Below, piece by piece: positions 7,938-15,841 of a stretch of DNA of 41,596 nt (position 1 is its first letter; every line of letters begins with the position of its first letter). This stretch comes from Paracoccaceae bacterium (GTDB lineage: Bacteria > Pseudomonadota > Alphaproteobacteria > Rhodobacterales > Rhodobacteraceae). The notes beneath the pieces are model-generated. The model did no database searches. It saw only the letters and a list, made by a program, of their open reading frames with translations, and was not told where the DNA came from. The position numbers and the translations under genes are program-made. Location: assembly GCA_020628545.1 (NCBI GenBank), contig JAHDEX010000035.1, positions 1 through 41,596 on the forward strand, written 5' to 3'.

Positions 7938-9590
7938 ATGCGCCACGGTGGGCAAATTTTGGTCGATCAGTTGACCAAGCTGGGGGTGCGACGTGTGTTT
8001 TCGGTGCCGGGCGAAAGCTTTCTGGCAGCCCTGGACGGGCTTTACGAAAGTGGCGTGCAGAATGTTGTCTGCCGCCACGAAGGCGGGGCCGCAATGATGG
8101 CAGAGGCTTACGGCAAGATGACAGGAACGCCAGGAGTATGTTTCGTGACGCGTGGGCCGGGAGCCTGCAATGCGTCTGCCGGAATTCATGTGGCCATGCA
8201 GGACAGCACGCCGATGGTGTTGTTCGTGGGGCAGATCGACACGCGTCACCGGGATCGCGAGACCTTTCAAGAGGTTGATTATCGTGCCATGTTTGGCGGG
8301 CTTGCGAAATGGGTGGCAGAGGTCGACCAGACAGAGCGCCTGCCAGAATACATCGCGCGCGCATTCCGTGTGGCCATGGCAGGGCGGCCGGGGCCAGTGG
8401 TGTTGGCATTGCCCGAGAACATGCTGAGCGCGGACGCCGAAACCGACGACTTCAGCGGCGCAACGGGAACGCTTGATGTAAGCGACCCAGCGGCCTTTGG
8501 AATAATGGTGGACTACCTGAGGCAGGCCGAAAAGCCCTTGATGGTTGTGGGCGGCCCGCATTGGTCACGCAAATCGGCGGGATTTCTTGAAAGGTTTGCA
8601 GAGGTGACCGGTGTGCCGGTTGCAGCGGGCTTTCGACGGCAAGACTACATGGACAATCGCCATCCGAACTACGTTGGTGACCTGAACGTTGGCGTAAACC
8701 CGGCGCTGGCGGTGCGGGTGCGCGCAGCGGATTGTCTGTTGCTGGTGGGCACGCGCTTTGGCGACATCGAAACGCAAGGGTACACGTTGGTGGACCCCGC
8801 GCGGCCCGGCAAGACAATTCTGCATTGCCATGCGGATGCGGGTGAGATCGGGCGCGTCTACGGCGCGACCGTCGGTGTGGAAGCGACGGGTCGTGCTGCG
8901 ATCTATGCCTTGGCCAAACAAGTGGCGGAAGATGCGCCATGGGACCGTTTTGGAGCCTGGACGGCTGCTGCGCGGACAGAGTACGAGGCTTGGCTTACGC
9001 CGCAGGAAAGCCCCGGTGACGTCAAACAGGAAGACATCGTGCGCTGGCTGTCCGACGCTTTGCCCGAGGATGCGATACTGACGAATGGCGCGGGGAATTA
9101 TGCCGCGTGGCTGCATCGCTACTTCGTCTACAAAGGTTACGGAACGCAACTGGCCCCGACATCAGGATCAATGGGGTATGGCTTTCCGGCAGCAGTTTCC
9201 GCGTCTCTTGAATATCCAGAACGGACCATTGTCTGCTTTGCCGGGGATGGATGCTTTCAAATGACACTGAACGAGATGTCGACAGCAGTGCAGCATGGCG
9301 CAAAGCCGATTGTGATTGTCATGAACAACGGGCGCTATGGCACAATCCGCATGCACCAGGAAAAATCCTATCCCGGGCGCGTAGCGGGCACAGAACTGGC
9401 AAATCCTGACTATGCCGCCCTGGCGCGGGCCTATGGCGGTCATGGAGAGCGGGTGACAACGCAGTCGGAATTTGCGCCCGCTTTTGAACGCGCGCGCGCC
9501 AGTGGAACTGTCGCGGTGATTGAGGTTGTCCTGGACCGGGATGTTTTGGCAACGGGCGTATCCCTGTCGGAACTCTCCGCCAAGACCTGA
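7938..9590 (+). CDS. Thiamine-diphosphate enzyme, acetolactate synthase-like
   Basis: A 550-residue ThDP-dependent enzyme with the three-domain pyruvate oxidase/acetolactate synthase architecture. The N-terminal Pyr domain carries the catalytic glutamate Glu48 in CRHEGGAAMMAE. A central domain follows, then a C-terminal PP domain with the metal/ThDP motif GDGCFQ...VMNNGRYG at about residues 436-466. No small regulatory subunit is adjacent, so this is probably a catabolic 2-oxoacid enzyme or ALS-like decarboxylase rather than the biosynthetic IlvB. The ATG at 7938 is preceded by GGGAGAGATGAG, giving a better context than the start at 7866. Its transcript ends at a strong terminator at 9629-9657. 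Confidence 0.88.
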   Translation: MRHGGQILVDQLTKLGVRRVFSVPGESFLAALDGLYESGVQNVVCRHEGGAAMMAEAYGKMTGTPGVCFVTRGPGACNASAGIHVAMQDSTPMVLFVGQIDTRHRDRETFQEVDYRAMFGGLAKWVAEVDQTERLPEYIARAFRVAMAGRPGPVVLALPENMLSADAETDDFSGATGTLDVSDPAAFGIMVDYLRQAEKPLMVVGGPHWSRKSAGFLERFAEVTGVPVAAGFRRQDYMDNRHPNYVGDLNVGVNPALAVRVRAADCLLLVGTRFGDIETQGYTLVDPARPGKTILHCHADAGEIGRVYGATVGVEATGRAAIYALAKQVAEDAPWDRFGAWTAAARTEYEAWLTPQESPGDVKQEDIVRWLSDALPEDAILTNGAGNYAAWLHRYFVYKGYGTQLAPTSGSMGYGFPAAVSASLEYPERTIVCFAGDGCFQMTLNEMSTAVQHGAKPIVIVMNNGRYGTIRMHQEKSYPGRVAGTELANPDYAALARAYGGHGERVTTQSEFAPAFERARASGTVAVIEVVLDRDVLATGVSLSELSAKT

Positions 9591-9634
9591 CCGAAATGAG
9601 CGCGCTGACGCGCGCGCGTGATCTTATTTTGGGG
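9591..9634 (+). repeat. Family A element copy 2, upstream hairpin
   Basis: The context CCGAAATGAGCGCG...GCGCGTGATCTTATTTTGG starts at the ThDP enzyme stop and matches the copy 1 context at 3254-3290 (CCGAATGAGCGC...GCGACATATTTGG). The stem is GCGCG/CGCGC (9600-9604, 9609-9613), so its bases differ from copy 1 while pairing is kept. Confidence 0.6.
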
Positions 9635-9657
9635 CCATCCGGCCCCAAGTTTTTTGC
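9629..9657 (+). terminator. Rho-independent terminator of the ThDP enzyme gene
   Basis: A perfect 8-bp stem TTGGGGCC/GGCCCCAA (9629-9636, 9641-9648) with an ATCC loop is followed by GTTTTTT. It lies about 40 bp past the stop codon, on the gene's strand. On the minus strand the stem is also preceded by AAAAAAC, so it could work in both directions between these convergent genes. Confidence 0.85.
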
Positions 9658-9687
9658 CTCCGGCGGAGGTATTTTGGGCAAGAAGAA
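9656..9687 (+). repeat. Family A element copy 2, conserved-tail hairpin
   Basis: Hairpin CCTCC-GGC-GGAGG (9657-9669) followed by TATTTTGGGCAAGAAGAA (9670-9687), one base different from the tail of copies 1 and 3. It directly follows the canonical terminator at 9629-9657, so termination alone does not explain why it is kept here. Confidence 0.75.
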
Positions 9688-9692
9688 AGGCG

Positions 9693-10061
9693 CTATCTGT
9701 CCGATTGCTGCCAAAGGTGGGCCTGGTTGGGAACAAATGCCTCAATCGCGGCGGTGGCGATCACGTGGACCTCATCCGCTGCCGGATTGGCGACGTTTTG
9801 GCCGCCTTTGACAGCGGTGACGGTGGCGTTGCCACGCGGGAGTAGTTCGGCAAGGGCGGCAGTGTCGAGCATCTCCGGTTCCTGCACGCCGATGGTCACC
9901 TGCACGCGCATTTCTTCCGTGGACAGGCCCGTGCTTGCAAAAACGGTTAGCGTTGAATGGCGCAGGGCGTCGTTGATCGCGCGTTCGGCGGCCTTTTGGT
10001 AGTTCATCCCATGCAGGGAGTTGCCCATGCCCATTTCCAAGATGATGCGGTGGTCGGTCAT
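9693..10061 (-). CDS. Lin0512-family protein, second of tandem pair
   Basis: A 122-residue protein of the Lin0512 family, small proteins of unknown biochemical function. The family pattern is visible as ILEMGMGNSLHG near the N-terminus, then YQKAAERAINDAL, and an alternating strand pattern to the end. It is clearly a paralogue of the gene just upstream (MGMGNSLHG versus FGMGTSLRR; AAERAINDAL versus AAKRALQDAL). Its ATG overlaps the upstream TGA by four bases (ATGA), so the two are translationally coupled and may form a hetero-oligomer (inference). It is the last gene of the minus-strand cobalamin block. An in-frame extension to 10577 only reads through the neighbour out of frame. Confidence 0.8.
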   Translation of the reverse strand: MTDHRIILEMGMGNSLHGMNYQKAAERAINDALRHSTLTVFASTGLSTEEMRVQVTIGVQEPEMLDTAALAELLPRGNATVTAVKGGQNVANPAADEVHVIATAAIEAFVPNQAHLWQQSDR

Positions 10062-10405
10062 GGACGGCGCTCCATCATGAAAGACACGTTGATGGCGGCA
10101 TTGGCGATGACTGTCGGTGGTGCCTCGGGCCGTGGGACATTGAGGCCACCATGGGTCACGGTGATGCTGGGTTGACCGTAAGGGAAGATGTCGAGCAGCG
10201 CCTCTGTGTCGACGGCGTCCGGGTCTTGCACTGCGATCTCGACGTCGATGATCATCATCACTTTCGGAAAACCATAGAGTTCGGCCATGTTGATCGAATT
10301 GTGCCACAGCGCGTCTTGCAGCGCGCGTTTGGCGGCTTGGGTGTAGTCCTGGCGGCGCAGGGATGTGCCCATGCCAAATTCGGTGAGGACGCGGTGTTTG
10401 GGCAT
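10058..10405 (-). CDS. Lin0512-family protein, first of tandem pair
   Basis: A 115-residue Lin0512-family protein with LTEFGMGTSLRR at the N-terminus, AAKRALQDALWHNS in the first helix and a C-terminal PPTVIANAAINVSF strand-rich segment. The function is unknown; genomic position after cobO and a YrbL-like gene suggests a link to corrinoid metabolism or cobalt handling, which is inference from context only. The ATG has a GGAG sequence 9 nt upstream, and the preceding gene's stop lies 12 bp away. It overlaps the second Lin0512 gene by ATGA. Confidence 0.8.
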   Translation of the reverse strand: MPKHRVLTEFGMGTSLRRQDYTQAAKRALQDALWHNSINMAELYGFPKVMMIIDVEIAVQDPDAVDTEALLDIFPYGQPSITVTHGGLNVPRPEAPPTVIANAAINVSFMMERRP

Positions 10406-10417
10406 CTGAAACTCCGG

Positions 10418-11107
10418 TTAGGTCAGGTGGAATTGACGGGTTTCCGCGTCCCAGCGCAAGCCGGTTCTTTGTGCCAGGCGCCTGCAATTGTCGGCCATGC
10501 CAATGCGATTGGCCCAGCGGGAGAGCGAGCGAATCGGGATTGCATGGACGTCGCCGAAGCCATCGACGAGCACGCATTCGCGCAGGCCCGGCGTGCCAGC
10601 ATAGTCGCGGTGCCCGAAGACGAAATTGCGTGGGGTCATGTCGCCTGCGCGGATGTCGTAGCGGTCGAGGCGCGCGACGCAGTCGTTGAAAAGGGTCAGG
10701 TCCGCGCGCGTGAAGGACTTCGACTTGATCAGGTGATCAAGCGTGGGGCCAAGGCCGTTGTCGTTGGTCACAGCTTCAGTCAGGCAGCCGAGACCTTTGT
10801 CTGTCATCGTAAAGCCGAACATATGGGTGATAGGGCTATGGAATTCCGCCGGATCAGCGGCAAGCATCATGCGCAGGTATTCCTGATACTCTTTACGAGC
10901 CCAACGGCGGCGGATGTTGGGGAAGTGAGCCTCGGTCCAGGTGGCGAGTTTCGCGCGACTTGTCGTTTCGGGCATCGGTCGCAGAACTTTGACGAGTTTC
11001 GTACGATCCGCGGGGTGGCGATAGACCCAGCGTTGTGAGCCTTCGGCGATCAGATCCGAGGCGTTCAGGCTCAGGAGCGGTGGAACTGATTTTGGATCCG
11101 TCGTCAT
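10418..11107 (-). CDS. YrbL-like protein (PhoP network family, kinase-like fold)
   Basis: A 229-residue protein resembling the YrbL/PhoP-regulatory-network family, which has a degenerate protein-kinase-like fold. Visible features: a glycine-poor N-lobe with VYRHPADRTKLVKVL (candidate ATP-contact Lys), a catalytic-loop-like DIRAGDMTPRNFVFG and a DFG-like LVDGFGD, followed by LSRWANRIG, which matches the C-terminal family block. The biochemical role is unknown. It sits 36 bp after cobO and 12 bp before the Lin0512 pair, so it is probably co-transcribed with cobalamin genes. A GTG 24 nt upstream (11131) is an alternative start; the ATG was preferred because GGGG lies about 11 nt before it. Confidence 0.72.
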   Translation of the reverse strand: MTTDPKSVPPLLSLNASDLIAEGSQRWVYRHPADRTKLVKVLRPMPETTSRAKLATWTEAHFPNIRRRWARKEYQEYLRMMLAADPAEFHSPITHMFGFTMTDKGLGCLTEAVTNDNGLGPTLDHLIKSKSFTRADLTLFNDCVARLDRYDIRAGDMTPRNFVFGHRDYAGTPGLRECVLVDGFGDVHAIPIRSLSRWANRIGMADNCRRLAQRTGLRWDAETRQFHLT

Positions 11108-11143
11108 ATCGGATGTGACCCCTGCGTCCACCCTACGCGCGCC

Positions 11144-11764
11144 TTAGAACTCCACACCAATTTGCGCTTTGATACCCGACCGGAAGGGGTGTTTGACCAA
11201 CTCCATCTCTGTGACCAGATCGGCCAGTTCGATGATGTCGTCATGCGCGTTGCGGCCTGTGAGGACCACATGGGTCATGGCGGGCTTGTGATCGCGCAGG
11301 AAGGCCACAACTTCTGCCGCGCTGACATAATCATAGCGGATCGCGATGTTGATCTCATCGAGCAGCACCATGTGGTTGCTTTCGTCCAGGATCAGCTCTT
11401 TCGCTTTGGCCCAGGCGGCCTGCGCCATCTCCGTATCGCGGCTTTTGTCCTGCGTTTCCCAGGTGAAGCCTTCACCCATCGTGTGAAAGGCGCAGGTATC
11501 AGTGAATTTCGAGAGGATCAGGTCACGTTCCCCAGTGCTCATCCCGCCTTTGATGAATTGGACGACGGCGCATTTCATATCATGGGCGATGCAGCGGAAG
11601 ATCATACCGAAGGCCGCAGAGGATTTGCCTTTGCCCTTGCCGGTATGAACGATCACGAGGCCCTTTTTGTCGGTCTTGGTCGCCATGATCTTGTCCCGCG
11701 CGGCCTTTTTCTTGGCCATCTTGGAGGCGTGGCGGGCGTCGTCGTCTTTGGGTGCGTCGGTCAT
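11144..11764 (-). CDS. cobO: Corrinoid adenosyltransferase CobO
   Basis: CobO transfers the adenosyl group of ATP to the cobalt of reduced corrinoids (cob(I)yrinic acid a,c-diamide), giving adenosylated intermediates. The 206-residue product has a basic, disordered N-terminus rich in lysine (about residues 14-34), then the CobA/CobO P-loop VHTGKGKGKSSAAFG (about 39-53), and the LLDEINIAIRYDY Walker-B-like segment. The start was placed at MTDAPK, which has AAGGA about 9 nt upstream, instead of the in-frame ATG at 11809. It is downstream of cobN on the same strand with a 206-bp gap, so it may have its own promoter. Confidence 0.94.
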   Translation of the reverse strand: MTDAPKDDDARHASKMAKKKAARDKIMATKTDKKGLVIVHTGKGKGKSSAAFGMIFRCIAHDMKCAVVQFIKGGMSTGERDLILSKFTDTCAFHTMGEGFTWETQDKSRDTEMAQAAWAKAKELILDESNHMVLLDEINIAIRYDYVSAAEVVAFLRDHKPAMTHVVLTGRNAHDDIIELADLVTEMELVKHPFRSGIKAQIGVEF

Positions 11765-11905
11765 GGGTGGGGTCCTTTTGTCGGGTGCAGTCTGTCGTTT
11801 GTCAGTCACAGACGCAAGGTGGTCGCGTCGTTTGATATTTTCCCCCTCGCGCAGTGAGTCACGGGTGTGTTACCTGCTAACAAAAGACGATTTTGGGGCA
11901 AATCG

Positions 11906-11974
11906 ATGCGACTTTTTTCAGTGCTGATGCTGGCGAGTTATATTGGCGTGGCAGTTTTGGCGGCGGGCGTCTAA
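11906..11974 (+). CDS. Possible 22-residue hydrophobic peptide opposite the cobN end
   Basis: A short ORF (MRLFSVLMLASYIGVAVLAAGV) preceded by GGGG about 8 nt before its ATG. It would encode one membrane-spanning helix. Its TAA overlaps the cobN TAG on the other strand. It sits in the 206-bp gap between cobN and cobO, where no other gene explains the sequence. Length and lack of known relatives make this weak; it could be chance. Confidence 0.25.
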   Translation: MRLFSVLMLASYIGVAVLAAGV

Positions 11975-14900
11975 ACACTTTCAAGCAAACCCGCAATCCT
12001 TGCCCTCGCCGAATTTGACTTGGGCGTCCAGAGGTTGCGGTCAATCGCTTCTTGCAGGCGTTGGGCGATCTCTTGCAGGGCGGGCGCGTTGTTTTCGGCG
12101 ATGAAGTCGCGGACGTTTTCATCTTCCAGAAACGCGCTTTCGACCAGATCGAAGTGGTGGTTTTTGACAGCCCCCGTGGTGGCTGCGAAGGCGAAGAGGT
12201 AGTCAACCGTCGCGGCCATCTCAAACGCGCCTTTGTATCCGTGGCGCATGACGCCGTTGATCCACTTGGGGTTTACGACGCGGGAGCGGATGACCCGGCC
12301 GATTTCATCATCCAGCGTGCGAATGACAGGCCGTTCGGGGCGTGAGTGGTCGTTGTGGTAGATCGGGCGTGTTTCGCCTTGCAGCATTTGCACGGCTGCG
12401 GCCGCCCCGCCTTCGAACTGGTAGTAATCGTCGCTGTCAAGGATGTCGTGTTCGCGGTTGTCCTGGTTTTGCACGATGGCTTCGGTTTGCGACAGGCGTT
12501 GGGTGAATCCGGTGCGATTGGCCCGGCCGTCTTTGCCGGCCTCATAGGCGTAGGCACCCCAGGTGAGGTAGGCCTCGCCCAGATCGGCGGCATCATTCCA
12601 GATGCGTTCGTCGATCATCGCTTGCAGGCCTGCGCCGTATGCGCCGGGTTTGGAGCCGTAGACGCGGGCGGTGTCTTCGCCTTGTTTGGTGCGCGCGGCG
12701 GCGGGGTTGAGGTCAGGTGGCTCATCAAGGGCCTGCACGGCTTTGGCGGCGCTGTCGACGAGGGCGACAAGCTGCGGGAAGGCATCGCGGAAGAAACCGG
12801 AGATGCGCAAGGTGACGTCAACGCGTGGGCGGCCGAGGACGGTGTGAGGGAGCACCTCAAATCCCGTGACGCGGCGGTTGGCGCTGTCCCATTGCGGTTT
12901 GACGCCCATCAAGGCGAGGGCCTGGGCGATGTCGTCGCCGCCGGTGCGCATGTTGGCGGTGCCCCAGGCGGTCAGCAGCATGGTGCGCGGCCAGTCGCCG
13001 TGGTCTTGCAGGTGTTTTTCGATAAGCAGGTTTGCCGATTTCCACCCAAGTGCCCAAGCTGTGGGAGTGGGGACGGCCCGGCTATCAACGCTGTAAAAGT
13101 TGCGCCCGGTGGGGAGTGTATCGAGGCGCCCACGAGTGGGGGCGCCGGACGGGCCCGGGCTGACGAAGTGGCCCTTGAGGCCGGTGAGGAGGCCCGCCCC
13201 CTCGGCAGGTCCACAGGCCTGAATTGTTGGCAGGATCGTGTCGTGGATTTCTGTCAGGACGGGGGGAGACGCGCGGCGTTCGCCGACGCCCCTCCCGCCG
13301 TCCCGAACTTGCGCGATGCTGAGGAGTTCGAGGCGCTCAACCGTGTCGCCGTTTGTGCGCCAGATGTCCGCTGTGAGGTCTTTGAGGGCATCGGGGTTCT
13401 CGGTCGCAGGGGCGGCGAGGTCGCAATCAAGCGGGTCGATGCTGAGGCCAAGGTCTTCGGCGACGGCGCGCAGGAGCGAGGCGTTTTTGCCCTTGCCGTC
13501 GCCGCGCGGGACGCGGGCGAGTGCGATAGCGAGGTTGGTCGCTAGGTTACCTTCGGGCGTTTGGCCAAAGATATGCAGACCGTCACGAATTTGCGCCTCT
13601 TTTAACTCACATAAGTAAGCATCGAGTTTGGCGAGGTCGGCGTCTTCATTGCCTTCAAACCCGGCGTCTTGTGCCAGACCGGTCACGTTCGACAGGGACA
13701 GGATCTCGCGGCGCAGATGGTCGATCCGGCGCGGGTCCACACCTGCGGCCTCATAGTATTCATCAACCAGCGCTTCGAGGTCGCGCAACGGGCCGTAGCT
13801 TTCCGCGCGGGTCAGCGGCGGTGTCAGATGGTCGATGATGACCGCCGATGTCCGCCGCTTGGCCTGGGTGCCTTCGCCCGGATCGTTCACGATGAAAGGG
13901 TAGAGATGCGGGGTCGGGCCAAACACGGCCTCTGGCCAGCAAGTCTCTGATAACGCTGTCGCCTTTCCGGGAAGCCATTCGAGGTTGCCGTGTTTGCCCA
14001 TATGCACAATCGCATCGGCGCCCCAGTGGTGGCGCAGGTAGACATAGAACGCGAGGTAGTTGTGCGGCGGGACGAGGTCTGGCGCGTGATAGGTCTCGGT
14101 CGGGTCGATGTTGTAACCACGCGCGGGTTGGATGCCGACGATAGCATTGCCGAAGTGATGGATGCTGAGCGCAAAGCCGGGGGTTGGGGCGACGTCGGTT
14201 TTGAGTTGTTTTGGCCAGATGAAGGGGTCTTCGGACGGCGCGCCCCAGCGGGTTATGATGGCTTCTTTGAGGTCCCAGGGGAGCGTTGCGAAGTGGCTCT
14301 CGTAATCCGCAAGAGACAGGAATGCGCCGCCGTCCTTTTCAGCGCGGTCGGTGAGCCAGTTGGTCGGGCCTGCGAGGATCTGGTCCATCAGCGCCGCGCT
14401 GTCGGCGGGTGGGGTGACTTGATGGCCCGCCTCTTTCAGCAGGTTCAGGACGTGGACGGTGGCGGCGGGCGTGTCGAGGCCCACGCCATTGGCGAGGCGG
14501 CCGTCCTTGTTGGGGTAATTGGCGAGGATGAGGGCGGTTTTCTTGTCTGCGTCAGGGGTTTGGCGTAGGTGCGCCCAGTTTTTGGCAAGCTGGGTGACAA
14601 AGTCGATCCGTTCGCCCCGGGCCCGCGGGGCGGCGATAGGGCATTCCGTCGCCTCGTCAAAGTAGGCCTCGCCCTTAAAGCTGATCGCCCGGGTGAGGAC
14701 GCGGCCATCGACCTCTGGCAGGGCCACGTTCATCGCAATGTCCCGGGCGGACAGGCCCTGGGCGCTGTCGGACCAAACCTGCTCTGACGCGCTGGACAGG
14801 ATCACTTGAAACACCTGTGCACTGTTGGCGCTCGGCATGGTGAGAGGGTTTTCCGGGCCATCTGTATCGCCATGGGCGGAGCCGACGGCGAAGGCTGTGC

Positions 14901-15690
14901 AGTTGAGAATCACATCGGGTGGAAAGATTTTGAAAACCTGATCAAGCGTTGCGACGGAGAGAGGGTCTTTCAGCGAGGCCACAAAGATCGGAATGGGTTG
15001 CAATCCCGCACGCATGAGCGATTTGGTGAGCCGATTGATCGGGGCAAGGCCACCGCCCTGGACCAGGGCCCGGTAAAAGATGATGTACACCGGGCGTGCA
15101 CCGGGTGTGCAGAACGCCCGTACCGTTTGAGTGTCAATGACGCCTTTTCCAGGCCAATAGAGGCCGGCGCGCAGGAGAGGTTTTGTCGGTGGTGGCTTTG
15201 CCGCCTCGGTGAGCATTGCTTGCGCGTATTGTAAAAAGTGGATGCTGTTCTCGGGACCGCTTTCAACAAGGTAGGACCAGAGCGCGTCGTAGTCTGCGGC
15301 GCTGCAGGTCGACAGATCGCGCAGGTCAGAATCCGGTTTGTCGTCACCGGGGAGGGCGACGAAGGTCACGCCTGCCTCCCGCAGGCGCGCGGCGTATTGT
15401 GTGAAACCGTAGGACCAATAGCTAGCACCGCCCAAGATGCGCGCAATAACCAGTTTGGATTTGGTGGCACATTGGTCGAGATGCAGATCAACCGACATCG
15501 GATGCTGGAGGTGCATCATGTTGGCCAACCGCAGATCAGGCGGGGCGTCCATGGTGCCGCGAGCCTCTGACAGGGCGGCGAGTTCGGTGTCAGCTGCAGA
15601 GATCACAACGATGTCGGCGGGGGTCTGGCCGAGATCAACCGGTTCTTTTCCATCGTCAATGGCACCGGGGGTGGCGGCGAGCAGATGCAT
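11971..15690 (-). CDS. cobN: Aerobic cobaltochelatase large subunit CobN
   Basis: The large subunit of the ATP-dependent CobNST complex that inserts Co2+ into hydrogenobyrinic acid a,c-diamide. The 1239-residue product has normal CobN length and motifs: the KPLLRAGLYWPGKG segment, HMGKHGNLEWLPGKA (about residues 560-575), GPSGAPTRGR...LPTGRNFYSVD (about 845-870) and TAWGTANMRTGGDDIAQALALMG. The start at MHLLAATPG was chosen: an in-frame ORF to 15840 would read through the family A repeat. A 49-base family B element lies in-frame and encodes about residues 796-811 (RDGGRGVGERRASPP). CobS and CobT are not in the window. Upstream is the GNAT gene, with 151 bp holding a repeat between. Confidence 0.95.
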   Translation of the reverse strand: MHLLAATPGAIDDGKEPVDLGQTPADIVVISAADTELAALSEARGTMDAPPDLRLANMMHLQHPMSVDLHLDQCATKSKLVIARILGGASYWSYGFTQYAARLREAGVTFVALPGDDKPDSDLRDLSTCSAADYDALWSYLVESGPENSIHFLQYAQAMLTEAAKPPPTKPLLRAGLYWPGKGVIDTQTVRAFCTPGARPVYIIFYRALVQGGGLAPINRLTKSLMRAGLQPIPIFVASLKDPLSVATLDQVFKIFPPDVILNCTAFAVGSAHGDTDGPENPLTMPSANSAQVFQVILSSASEQVWSDSAQGLSARDIAMNVALPEVDGRVLTRAISFKGEAYFDEATECPIAAPRARGERIDFVTQLAKNWAHLRQTPDADKKTALILANYPNKDGRLANGVGLDTPAATVHVLNLLKEAGHQVTPPADSAALMDQILAGPTNWLTDRAEKDGGAFLSLADYESHFATLPWDLKEAIITRWGAPSEDPFIWPKQLKTDVAPTPGFALSIHHFGNAIVGIQPARGYNIDPTETYHAPDLVPPHNYLAFYVYLRHHWGADAIVHMGKHGNLEWLPGKATALSETCWPEAVFGPTPHLYPFIVNDPGEGTQAKRRTSAVIIDHLTPPLTRAESYGPLRDLEALVDEYYEAAGVDPRRIDHLRREILSLSNVTGLAQDAGFEGNEDADLAKLDAYLCELKEAQIRDGLHIFGQTPEGNLATNLAIALARVPRGDGKGKNASLLRAVAEDLGLSIDPLDCDLAAPATENPDALKDLTADIWRTNGDTVERLELLSIAQVRDGGRGVGERRASPPVLTEIHDTILPTIQACGPAEGAGLLTGLKGHFVSPGPSGAPTRGRLDTLPTGRNFYSVDSRAVPTPTAWALGWKSANLLIEKHLQDHGDWPRTMLLTAWGTANMRTGGDDIAQALALMGVKPQWDSANRRVTGFEVLPHTVLGRPRVDVTLRISGFFRDAFPQLVALVDSAAKAVQALDEPPDLNPAAARTKQGEDTARVYGSKPGAYGAGLQAMIDERIWNDAADLGEAYLTWGAYAYEAGKDGRANRTGFTQRLSQTEAIVQNQDNREHDILDSDDYYQFEGGAAAAVQMLQGETRPIYHNDHSRPERPVIRTLDDEIGRVIRSRVVNPKWINGVMRHGYKGAFEMAATVDYLFAFAATTGAVKNHHFDLVESAFLEDENVRDFIAENNAPALQEIAQRLQEAIDRNLWTPKSNSARARIAGLLESV
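13258..13306 (+). repeat. Family B palindromic element inside cobN
   Basis: A 49-base near-palindrome: outer arms GACGG/CCGTC, middle GGGAG/CTCCC, inner stem GCGCGGCG/CGCCGACGC with one bulged A. About 30 bases match the copy at 31723-31769 (GAGACGCGCG and CGACGCCCCTCCCGCC are shared). In the cobN frame (minus strand) it is translated as about 16 residues rich in Gly and Arg. Confidence 0.8.
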
Positions 15691-15704
15691 CAGTTTGGTT
15701 GAAG

Positions 15705-15738
15705 GAGCGCCCGGCGGGCGCGTGGCATGATTTGGGGG
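15705..15738 (+). repeat. Family A element copy 3, upstream hairpin
   Basis: Hairpin GCGCCC-GGC-GGGCGC (15707-15721) in the context GGAGCGC...GCGTGGCATGATTTGGGGG, matching the upstream hairpins of the other two copies. It begins 15 bp before the cobN ATG, on the opposite strand, so it forms part of the cobN mRNA leader and may influence ribosome access. Confidence 0.65.
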
Positions 15739-15796
15739 AGCAAGACTCGGCTGGGGATGTCCGCAATAGATGGTACCACAAGGCGCGCGGATGGAT

Positions 15797-15828
15797 GCCT
15801 GCGGCGCAGGTATTTTTGGCAAGAAGAA
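15797..15828 (+). repeat. Family A element copy 3, conserved-tail hairpin
   Basis: Hairpin CCTGC-GGC-GCAGG (15798-15810) followed by TATTTTTGGCAAGAAGAA (15811-15828), identical in tail to copy 1. It lies between the co-oriented GNAT and cobN genes but points against their transcription, so a terminator role for either gene is not expected. Confidence 0.75.
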
Positions 15829-15841
15829 GAGCGGGTGCACG

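Noticed and set aside
9693..10577. 294-residue minus-strand ORF that looks like one long protein
   Set aside because: Only the last 122 residues match Lin0512; the rest reads the neighbouring genes out of frame.
10151..11038. 295-codon plus-strand ORF
   Set aside because: Antisense to the YrbL-like and Lin0512 genes, which have clear family motifs and overlapping operon junctions.
12346..13545. 399-codon plus-strand ORF inside the cobN region
   Set aside because: It is antisense to cobN, whose motifs are unambiguous; the translation is Gly/Ala/Val-rich with no family pattern, a typical shadow in high-GC DNA.
15691..15840. 50-residue N-terminal extension of CobN
   Set aside because: It would be encoded by the family A repeat (FFLPKIP is the reverse reading of its tail) and lies before the natural N-terminus.
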